The notes under the pieces are model-generated. The model saw only the letters and a list, made by a program, of their open reading frames with translations. It was not told where the DNA came from and did no database searches. The translations under genes were made by a program, and so were the position numbers. Of a stretch of DNA of 64,000 bases, positions 9,303 through 16,070 are shown one piece after another (the first letter of the stretch is position 1; the number at the start of each line of letters is the position of its first letter). The stretch comes from Sphingomonas colocasiae (GTDB taxonomy: Bacteria; Pseudomonadota; Alphaproteobacteria; Sphingomonadales; Sphingomonadaceae): positions 62,001 to 126,000 of the forward strand of contig NZ_JAINVV010000009.1 of the NCBI RefSeq assembly GCF_019880585.1, read 5' to 3'.

Positions 9303-9355
9303 TGAGAATATCGGGATGAAAGCAACTTTTCCTTTCATCGCTGAAATCATTCTCA
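9303..9355 (-). terminator. Nested inverted repeat after tauD
   Basis: Outer arms TGAGAAT/ATTCTCA and inner arms GATGAAAG/CTTTCATC are both perfect and nested, starting 4 bases beyond the end of the TauD-family gene. The structure may terminate or protect the minus-strand transcript. The rest of the 9049-9359 gap is AT-richer than its surroundings and holds no convincing gene. Confidence 0.45.
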
Positions 9356-9359
9356 GCCC

Positions 9360-10256
9360 CTATCGCGAAACGACGTCGCCGGAGACGGTGACGCGTTCGA
9401 GCAGCCGATCGGCCGGCCAATAGTCCCCCACCGCATAATGCTGGGTGGAGCGATTGTCCCAGATGCCGATCGCATTGGGGCTCCAGCGAAAGCGGACATG
9501 ATATTCGGGCACCTTGATGCGATCGAACAGCAAGGTCAGCAATTCCCGGCTCTCCTCCTCGGCGATGCCCAGGATCCGCGTCGTGAAGGTGTGATTGACG
9601 TAGAGGATCTTCTCGCCGGTTTCGGGATGGGTCCGCACCACCGGATGGGTCGCGGGCGGAAAATCCCGCGCGAGCTGTGCGCGCTTCTCCTCGCTCACCC
9701 GTCCCCCGAAGCTGCGCACGATATCGTGCTCGGCATCGAGATCGGCGATCCGGTCCCTGATCGTGTGCGGCAGCCCCCGATAGGCGGCCGCCGCATCGGC
9801 CCAGATCGTGTCGCCGCCCACCGGCGGGATCGTCCGCGCCCGCAGGATCGATGCGATCGACGGATTCGGGCGGAAGGTGACGTCGGTATGCCATTTGTTG
9901 AAGGCCTTGAAGGGCTCGACCTTCTCCTCGCTCAGCGTGACGCCTTCCACGCCCCTGATCAGCAGCAATTCGGGATGGCCCGGCGCGTGCGGGATGACCG
10001 GATGCCCCTCCAGCGCGCCGAACAGCCGACCGAGCCGGATATGGCTTTCATGGCTGATGTCCTGATCGCGGAAGAAGATCACCTTGTGCCGCAGCTAGGC
10101 CTCGCGGACGATCGCGGCCACCGGCGGGTCGAGCAGGCGATCGAGATCGATGCCCGCGATCTCCGCGCCCAGCGTGGGCGTCGATGGGCTGATCGTGATG
10201 CCCAGCGCCGCCGCGCGTTCGATCAGGTCCGGATCGTCGATCCTCAACACCGCCAT
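9360..10256 (-). pseudogene. TauD/TfdA-family dioxygenase interrupted by an in-frame TAG
   Basis: Fe(II)/2-oxoglutarate-dependent dioxygenase frame of 298 sense codons from ATG 10256 (MAVLRIDD), broken by TAG at 10097-10095 between VREA and LRHKVIFFRDQD. Both sides stay in the same frame, so the lesion is one nonsense codon, not a frameshift. The C-terminal part retains the HTD iron motif (NKWHTDVTFRPNP), the distal histidine (STQHYAVGDYW) and the 2-oxoglutarate arginine region. Family members often read ALL or similar here, so a Leu TTG to TAG change is likely. Family members act on taurine, sulfonates, alkyl sulfates or aryloxyalkanoates; the nearby sulfatase makes a sulfur-linked substrate plausible. 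A GTG at 10082 could restart a shorter, probably inactive, protein. Confidence 0.82.
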
Positions 10257-10300
10257 GCCGCTCTCCTCGTCCCGGGCATCGCAGGCTGGCGCTCCATCCC

Positions 10301-11020
10301 TTAGTGGAGTTCGCCGAGCCAGGCCGAGATCATCTGCCGCCCCGCGACAACCGCGTCGGGGCCGTGCCGGTAATAGTCTAGCCGAAGCCGGTTGCCGCAC
10401 AAACCCGCCGCATCGAGATCGGGGCCGGACTGGGCGATCCAGGCGTCGATGCGCGGATCGAGCCCCATTTCGGCATGGCATTGCAACGCGAGCACGCGTT
10501 TCCCACGCCGAAAGGCCTGATGACGGTAGCGATCGGTCTGCGCCAGCCATTCGGTGCCGCGCGGCAGATCGAAAGTGTCACCATGCCATTGCAGCACGCG
10601 GGCACCGTCGAGATGGCGCAGCGGCGTTTCCGCGCCGGCGGAGGTCACCGACAATGGGTAGAAACCGATTTCCTGCTCCGGCCCCGAATAGACCTGCGCG
10701 CCAAGCGCGGCGGCGATCATCTGCGCGCCGAGGCAGACGCCCAATGTCGGCCGGTCCGCGTCCAGCCGCGCCTTCAGCCGCTCGATCTCGTGCGGGATCC
10801 AGGGATGCTCCCGGCTTTCATAGACGCCCATCGGCCCGCCCATCAGGATGACGAGATCGGGCGAAACCAGATCCGCTTCGGGAAATTCGGGATCGCTGGC
10901 GTCGATCCAGCTCAGCCGGTAACCGGCGGATTCGATCGGCGCGCGGAAACCGGCCAGGCCTTCATAGGGCACATGGCGGACGATCAGGGCAGTCTTTGGG
11001 GATATGGCGACGGAACTCAT
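10301..11020 (-). CDS. Class I glutamine amidotransferase-like protein
   Basis: GMP-synthase-type glutaminase-fold protein of 239 residues. The nucleophile is in GVCLGAQM (Cys96) and the catalytic His-Glu pair is in LQCHAEMG near 183-185. The oxyanion strand GGPMGVYE is at 61-68. It is a free-standing domain with no synthase partner, like the YfeJ/gamma-Glu hydrolase-like members whose substrates are mostly undefined. It lies 44 bases upstream of the broken dioxygenase and is likely cotranscribed with it. Confidence 0.85.
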   Translation of the reverse strand: MSSVAISPKTALIVRHVPYEGLAGFRAPIESAGYRLSWIDASDPEFPEADLVSPDLVILMGGPMGVYESREHPWIPHEIERLKARLDADRPTLGVCLGAQMIAAALGAQVYSGPEQEIGFYPLSVTSAGAETPLRHLDGARVLQWHGDTFDLPRGTEWLAQTDRYRHQAFRRGKRVLALQCHAEMGLDPRIDAWIAQSGPDLDAAGLCGNRLRLDYYRHGPDAVVAGRQMISAWLGELH

Positions 11021-11087
11021 GCCACCGCAATGCCATTCTCGATTCCAAAACAGGAGAACTTTTTTCTATTAATTGAGTAGAGAAATT

Positions 11088-12005
11088 CTATTCCGTGAAC
11101 CTGTCGGCGCGACGGCGCTGCGCTTCGCATTCCGCCGCCAGAAAATCGACCAGCGCGCGCACCGAAGGCAGCAATCCCCGGCGCGATGGGAATACCGCGT
11201 GGATCACGCCGCTGCGCGGCCGCCAGTCGGGCAGGATATGCGCGAGTCGGCCCGCCTCGATATCTTCCCAGATCATCATCGTCGGCAGTTGCACGATGCC
11301 GACGCCGGCAAGCGCCGCCGCGCGCAACGCCGCCATGTCGTCGGTCACCAGCCGGGGCTGGTGATTGACCGAGGCGCTGCCGCCATCGCCATGATGCAAT
11401 TGCCAGACATGCTGTCGATGCGGCGGGCCGAGATCGAGACTAGGCAAGCCGGCGAGATCCGCCGGGGATGCGAGCGCATGCGGCACCAGATGCGGGCTGG
11501 CGACGAGACATTGCCGGCTCTCGTCCAACCGGCGCATGACGAGTTCGGTCGGCTCCAGCGGCGGGAAACGCACGCGGATGGCGATGTCGATGCCCTCCGC
11601 GATCGGATCGACCCGGCGATTGGTCGCTTCCAGATGAACCTCGACCGCCGGATTCGCCGCCATGAAGCGCGCGACCAGCGCGCCGAACTGGAAGGCGAGC
11701 AGCGCGGTCGGGCAGCTCATCCGGACCACGCCGCGCGGTTCGGTGCGCATTTCGGCGACCAGTTGCTCGGCCGCTTCCGCTTCCACCAGCATGGCGACGC
11801 AGCGATCATGGAACTCGCGCCCGATCTCGGTGACCGAGAACCGGCGCGAGGAGCGCTGGAGCAACCGCACGCCCAACCGTTCCTCAAGCTGGAGGATGCG
11901 GCGGCTCAGCTTCGATTTCTGGATGCCCAGTGCCCGGCCGGCAGCGGCGAAGCCGCCATGATCCACGACCTGGACGAAATAATAGAGATCGTTGAGATCC
12001 TGCAT
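11088..12005 (-). CDS. LysR-family transcriptional regulator
   Basis: LTTR of 305 residues. The N-terminal helix-turn-helix is visible as FAAAGRALGIQKSKLSRRI and is followed by a periplasmic-binding-protein-like effector domain. The start ATG 12005 (MQDLNDLYYFVQV) matches the usual LTTR N-terminus; the longer reading to 12038 overlaps the ribonuclease gene and was not used. It precedes the amidotransferase on the same strand with 67 bases between. That gap contains CTA-N9-TAG dyad sequence (11066-11080), a possible LysR site. Confidence 0.9.
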   Translation of the reverse strand: MQDLNDLYYFVQVVDHGGFAAAGRALGIQKSKLSRRILQLEERLGVRLLQRSSRRFSVTEIGREFHDRCVAMLVEAEAAEQLVAEMRTEPRGVVRMSCPTALLAFQFGALVARFMAANPAVEVHLEATNRRVDPIAEGIDIAIRVRFPPLEPTELVMRRLDESRQCLVASPHLVPHALASPADLAGLPSLDLGPPHRQHVWQLHHGDGGSASVNHQPRLVTDDMAALRAAALAGVGIVQLPTMMIWEDIEAGRLAHILPDWRPRSGVIHAVFPSRRGLLPSVRALVDFLAAECEAQRRRADRFTE

Positions 12006-12015
12006 CGCGCCGGTG

Positions 12016-13404
12016 CTAGACCCGTTCGAACACGACATTGCGGCGGTCGGGATCGGCCGTGACCAGACGGACCTTCAACGCGACTCCCGGCACGATATCC
12101 GCGCCATTCACGCGCGCGACGACGGGCAGATCGCAAAGCTGGATCCGTGCGCCCTTGTCCTGGATGTCGGTCGCGACCGCCGCGAAGACCTGTCCTTCGC
12201 GATCGCGGAGCATCACCGCTTCGGCCAGATCGATCGCGGCGCGGCCGATCCGGCCGCCCAGCGCATCGGCGCGCGCCATCACCTCCGGCAACGCTTCGAA
12301 GGCGCGGCCAACGCTTTCAGGCACCGCCGCGCCGTTGGCGATCGCGAGCGTCGCCAGCACGACATAACGGTCGGCCAGCCGGCGCAGCGGCGCCGTCGCA
12401 TGCGCATAGGTCGCGGCCATCGCCGCATGCCAGGGCACGACGCCATCGCAATAGGGCATGTAGGACGCGCCGTTGCCGACGCGGCGGACCGCGAGCATGA
12501 AAGCGGCCTGGCGCGCGTCGCCGGCGTCGAGGGTGCGTTCGAACGCCGCGAGCGGCGCCGCGGCGGGCCAATCGAGGCCCAGCGCGGCGGCGGTCAGGCG
12601 CAGGCGCGCGACGGCCTGTTCGTCGGGTTCGGCCATGACGCGGAACAGGCCGGTATGATGCGCCTGAAGCGCATCGGCGATCGCCAGATTGGCGGCCAGC
12701 GACAATGCAGCGTTGCGATCCTCCGAGTCCAGTCGCGGCCGGAAGACGAGCTGAAAGCCGCCGCCGGGCAATGAAGCCACCTCCTGTTCGGGCGGATCGA
12801 CGCGCGCGGCCCCGCGCCGCTTTTCCGCCGCCTGGATCCGCATCGCCAGATCCGCGAACCCGTCGGGCAGATCGGTGTCGCGGACGCTGTCATAAGCCAG
12901 CTTCGCCCGGCTACGGACGATCGCGCGCTCGGCGCCGTCGAGGCGCACAGTGCCGTCCCCATCCACGCGGATCGTGAAGATCACCGCCGGCCTGGGCCCG
13001 TCCGGCAACAGGCTGGCGACCCGCTCGCTCAGCACCGGCGGATAGAGCCCGGCCTTGCCGTCGGGCAGATATTGCGTCGCGCCACGCCGCCACGCCTCGC
13101 GATCGATCGCGTCGCCGTCCGCGACGAACCAGGCAATGTCGGCGATGGCATAGTGCAGCAGCAGGTCGCCGCCGTCGCGCTCGATCGCGAAGGCCTGGTC
13201 CAGATCGGTCGATGTCGCGGGATCGAGCGTCACGAACGCGCGTTCGGTGCGATCGACATGGCCGTCGAGCGGGCGGGCAGCGGCGCGATCGGCGGCCGCC
13301 AGCACCTCGGGCGGGAAGGACGCCGGCACCTGGAACTGCTCGCGAATCGCGGCGAGGCCGCGCGCCAGGGCATTGCTTGGATCGACGATCGCTTTCATCT
13401 CCAT
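12016..13404 (-). CDS. RNB-domain exoribonuclease (short RNase II family)
   Basis: Ribonuclease of about 462 residues built around the RNB catalytic domain, processing RNA 3' to 5'. The metal-site motif TLDPATSTDLDQAF is a variant of the DPxxxxDLDDA signature in which the fourth Asp is Gln, as in several short RNB proteins. The cold-shock and S1 domains of full RNase II are reduced or absent; only a short C-terminal beta-rich segment follows the RNB domain. ATG 13404 (MEMKAIVD) is the preferred start, since the longer open frame upstream is not protein-like. The LysR gene begins 10 bases after its stop. Confidence 0.85.
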   Translation of the reverse strand: MEMKAIVDPSNALARGLAAIREQFQVPASFPPEVLAAADRAAARPLDGHVDRTERAFVTLDPATSTDLDQAFAIERDGGDLLLHYAIADIAWFVADGDAIDREAWRRGATQYLPDGKAGLYPPVLSERVASLLPDGPRPAVIFTIRVDGDGTVRLDGAERAIVRSRAKLAYDSVRDTDLPDGFADLAMRIQAAEKRRGAARVDPPEQEVASLPGGGFQLVFRPRLDSEDRNAALSLAANLAIADALQAHHTGLFRVMAEPDEQAVARLRLTAAALGLDWPAAAPLAAFERTLDAGDARQAAFMLAVRRVGNGASYMPYCDGVVPWHAAMAATYAHATAPLRRLADRYVVLATLAIANGAAVPESVGRAFEALPEVMARADALGGRIGRAAIDLAEAVMLRDREGQVFAAVATDIQDKGARIQLCDLPVVARVNGADIVPGVALKVRLVTADPDRRNVVFERV

Positions 13405-13664
13405 TCTTGGTACATGGATGAAGGCGCGCTTGGAAAGCCGCATCGCAGCCGCAGTGATCGATCCGGCAGCGCGGACTCTCACCGCTCGCGATTGGAGAAT
13501 CCTCCGATCGATGACAATTTCCGGATTCCAGGCGCGGCCGCCCCTTTGTGACGTCAATATGCCGACGATCCGCATGCGCATGCACGACGTATCGATCGGC
13601 ACCCGAAACGCCGGGCTGATCGCCGGCCGGGCCGATGGTGGCCGATCCCGGCGGACGATGCCGC

Positions 13665-13692
13665 GCATTTGCCGTTTTCCGCCGGCAAATGC
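13665..13692. promoter_or_regulatory. 10-bp inverted repeat upstream of HU
   Basis: Perfect GCATTTGCCG / CGGCAAATGC dyad with an 8-base spacer, in the 494-bp gap 13405-13898 between the ribonuclease and HU. Nothing else gene-like is visible in that gap. It could be a regulator site or an RNA hairpin about 200 bases before HU. Confidence 0.35.
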
Positions 13693-13898
13693 CGTTGGCT
13701 CGACGCGATTTCCCGCAGCCTGCCCCCGAAAGCCCCCGATCTGGAGCAATTTCAACGATTCCGGCGTCTTCTTGCGACGACTCCCTCTTTTCGAAACGCG
13801 CCAAACCGCGTACGCGGCGCCTCCATCTGTCGATGGTTCGATCGACCGATGGACACGCGCCCGGCGACGGGCGTCAACGAGACAGGAAGGAATCCGAT

Positions 13899-14174
13899 AT
13901 GAACAATAACGATCTCGCCGAGCGCATTGCCGCCGATCATGGCCTGACCAAGGCCGATGCGCGCAAGGTTGTGGACTCGGTCTTCGCCGCGATCACCGAT
14001 GCCGCCGCCCAGGGCGACGAGATCTCGCTGAACGGCTTCGGCAAGTTCAAGGTCAAGGCCAGCGCCGCGCGCGAAGGCCGCAACCCCTCGACCGGCGCGA
14101 CCATCCAGATCGCCGCTTCGAAGAAGCTCGGCTTCACCGCTGCCAAGGCGGTCAAGGACAAGCTGAACGGCTGA
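13899..14174 (+). CDS. hup: HU-family DNA-binding protein
   Basis: Histone-like protein of 91 residues. It begins MNNNDLAERIAADHGLTKAD and carries the DNA-arm segment GFGKFKVKASAAREGRNPST before the terminal helix. It bends and compacts DNA as a dimer. ATG 13899 follows AGGAAGG by 8 bases; an open frame extends further upstream but is not HU-like. It is monocistronic, followed by a hairpin at 14187-14226. Confidence 0.95.
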   Translation: MNNNDLAERIAADHGLTKADARKVVDSVFAAITDAAAQGDEISLNGFGKFKVKASAAREGRNPSTGATIQIAASKKLGFTAAKAVKDKLNG

Positions 14175-14186
14175 TCCTTTTCCCGT

Positions 14187-14226
14187 CCCGGTTCCGGCCG
14201 CGCCTGAGCGCGACGCCGGGACCGGG
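14187..14226 (+). terminator. Hairpin downstream of HU
   Basis: 12-bp stem (CCCGGTTCCGGC / GCCGGGACCGGG, one G-T pair) starting 13 bases after the HU stop. There is no long T tract, so termination strength is uncertain. The rest of 14175-14481 contains no convincing gene. Confidence 0.5.
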
Positions 14227-14421
14227 GCGGACCTTTACCCGGGACGATCCTGCCCCCTCGACATGCGCAGGACCAAGTCGCCGCACGATCGGCGCGTTCA
14301 TGGCGCGACAGACAGCGCCCTCATCACAATCGAGATCGTCCCGCGTCAGCCGCGCGGCGCCGTTTGGCGCACCACGACAACGCCCTCCTTCGATCCGCAA
14401 AAAATCTTTCGATAGCGGAGT

Positions 14422-14447
14422 GAGGATTTCCCGCTTCCGATCGTCTA
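14422..14447 (+). promoter_or_regulatory. Candidate ECF promoter of the sigma gene
   Basis: GAGGAT (14422-14427), 14-base spacer, CGTCTA (14442-14447), just before the ECF sigma gene. The same elements with identical spacing recur at 16001-16026 before the TonB receptor, which supports an autoregulated ECF regulon. Confidence 0.5.
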
Positions 14448-14481
14448 GCCTCGACCGCGGATCGAACAGGGAGGTTTCGCC

Positions 14482-15048
14482 ACGACCCGGGCGGAATGGT
14501 TTGCCGAACATATCGTGCCGTACGAACCCAAGGTCCGTGCGTGGCTTTCGCGTGCCGGATGGAGCGCCGACGAGGTCGAGGACGTGATCCAGGAAAGCTA
14601 TGCCCGGCTTGCCGCCTGCGCGATCGAAACCATCCGCAATCCTGGCCCCTTCTTTTTCCAGACCGCGCGCAACACCGCCGGATCGATCGTGCGCCGCCGC
14701 CGCGTCGTCCCGATCCGGACGGTCGCCGATGTCGACCGGCTCGGCGCGATCGATCCGGGGCTCGATCCGGAGGAGGAACTGAGCGCGCATGAGGAACTGA
14801 CCCGGCTGAAGGACGCGATCGAGCATCTGCCGCCCGCATGCCGCAAGGCATTCGTGCTGCGCAAGATCGAGGGGTTGAGCCAGAAGGAGACCGCGGACCG
14901 GCTGGGAGTCAGCCAGAGCGCGGTCGAGAAACATGTGGCGCGCGGCATCCGCCTGTGCGCAGCCGTGCTGACCCGCCCCCCGCGCGAATCGGGCGTGCCG
15001 GGTGTACTGACCCGCGCTTTCTGGTCGAGGAGGGCCGGCCATGACTGA
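14482..15048 (+). CDS. ECF sigma factor (FecI type), start codon uncertain
   Basis: RNA-polymerase sigma-70 factor of the FecI group. Sigma region 2 is visible in DEVEDVIQESYARL, and region 4 with its helix-turn-helix is in LPPACRKAFVLRKIEGLSQKETADRLGVSQSAVEKHVARG. The only standard start codon is GTG 14515 (177 residues), but it has no ribosome-binding site. The codons before it read TRAEWFAEHI, as expected of a FecI N-terminus. GGAGG at 14470-14474 sits 7 bases before ACG 14482, so an ACG start (or a sequence error there) is suspected. The gene overlaps fecR by 8 bases, the classic sigma/anti-sigma arrangement. Confidence 0.85.
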   Translation, partial: TTRAEWFAEHIVPYEPKVRAWLSRAGWSADEVEDVIQESYARLAACAIETIRNPGPFFFQTARNTAGSIVRRRRVVPIRTVADVDRLGAIDPGLDPEEELSAHEELTRLKDAIEHLPPACRKAFVLRKIEGLSQKETADRLGVSQSAVEKHVARGIRLCAAVLTRPPRESGVPGVLTRAFWSRRAGHD

Positions 15049-15979
15049 CGCAGAACGCACCGAGGCCGCCGCTGCCCGCTGGCTGGCGCGCCACGATGCC
15101 GGCGCGCTCGATCCGGCTGATGCCGCCGCGTTCGAGGCCTGGTGCGCCGCCGATGCGCGTCACCTGGGCGCCTATGTGCGGCTGGAAGCGGTCAATGCCC
15201 GGTTCGACCGCGCCGTCGCGCTGAAAGGCATCGCGATCGATCCGCCCCAGGCGCGGCGCTGGTGGGTGCCCGTCGCCGCAGCGGCCGCGCTCGCCGCCGC
15301 GTTCGGCATATGGCAGATCGCCGTGCCCGGCGGCCCGGCGGGTGAGACCCGGCAGATGGCGACGCGCATGGGCGAGCAATATCGCGCCGCGCTCACCGAC
15401 GGCTCGACGGTCGAGCTCAACACCGCAAGCGCGGTTGCGGTCGCAATGGCGCCGAAGCTGCGCGAGATCCGCCTCGGCAAAGGCGAAGCGCTGTTCGAGG
15501 TGGCGAAGGATCCCAAGCGCCCGTTCGTGGTGAAAACGGAGTTGGGCGACGTGCGCGCGGTCGGCACCGTCTTCACGGTGCGGGTCGATCGCGGGCTGGA
15601 AGTGCTGGTCTCCGAAGGCACGGTCGTGATCGAACGCAATGGCGAACAGATTGCCCGCGTCACCGCGGGCGAGCGCTATGCGCTCAACGCGGTGGGCGAC
15701 GCCGCGCGTTCGCCACGCGACCCGGACGAGATCAAGCGTTCGCTTGCCTGGCGCGACGGCCGCATCGCCTTTGCCGGCGAAACGCTTGCCCAGGCGGCGC
15801 GCGAGTTCAACCGCTACAATGCGGTCAGGATCGAGATCGCCGATCCGGCAGTGGGCACGATGCGCTTCGGCGGCTATTTCCGTGCGACCGATCCGGAAGG
15901 GTTCGGCGCCTCGATCGAACGATCGCTGCCCGTCGAGGCGGAGCGCAGGGGCGACGTCATTGTGCTGAGCGCGAAATGA
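15041..15979 (+). CDS. FecR-family anti-sigma/sigma regulator
   Basis: Inner-membrane regulator of 312 residues. The cytoplasmic N-terminal domain (about 1-70) contains the ARWLARHDAGAL and FEAWCAADARHLGAY segments. A transmembrane helix lies at about 73-92, then the periplasmic FecR domain (TRMGEQYRAALTDGSTVELN), and a C-terminal STN-like domain ends VIVLSAK. It receives the signal from the STN domain of the downstream receptor and controls the upstream sigma factor. The overlap of its start with the sigma stop suggests coupled translation and matched amounts. Confidence 0.92.
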   Translation: MTDAERTEAAAARWLARHDAGALDPADAAAFEAWCAADARHLGAYVRLEAVNARFDRAVALKGIAIDPPQARRWWVPVAAAAALAAAFGIWQIAVPGGPAGETRQMATRMGEQYRAALTDGSTVELNTASAVAVAMAPKLREIRLGKGEALFEVAKDPKRPFVVKTELGDVRAVGTVFTVRVDRGLEVLVSEGTVVIERNGEQIARVTAGERYALNAVGDAARSPRDPDEIKRSLAWRDGRIAFAGETLAQAAREFNRYNAVRIEIADPAVGTMRFGGYFRATDPEGFGASIERSLPVEAERRGDVIVLSAK

Positions 15980-16000
15980 GAAATATTTGTTACGCGACGT

Positions 16001-16026
16001 GAGGATCGCGCCCGCAGACGCGTCAA
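16001..16026 (+). promoter_or_regulatory. Candidate ECF promoter of the TonB receptor
   Basis: GAGGAT, 14-base spacer, CGTCAA, lying between fecR and the receptor gene. It matches the element at 14422-14447 in both boxes and spacing. It would let the sigma factor raise receptor expression separately from fecIR. Confidence 0.5.
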
Positions 16027-16070
16027 TGGCCCGCACGGCCGACCGGCCGGTTAAAAACGGGGGGACGAGA

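Noticed and set aside
8266-9894. Long minus-strand frame across the DsbA-like gene and the following gap
   Set aside because: It joins antisense of the DsbA-like gene and part of the dioxygenase in a wrong frame and reads through the REP palindrome.
13635-13898. N-terminal extension of HU
   Set aside because: HU starts at MNNNDLAERI behind a good ribosome-binding site; the extension has no conserved features.
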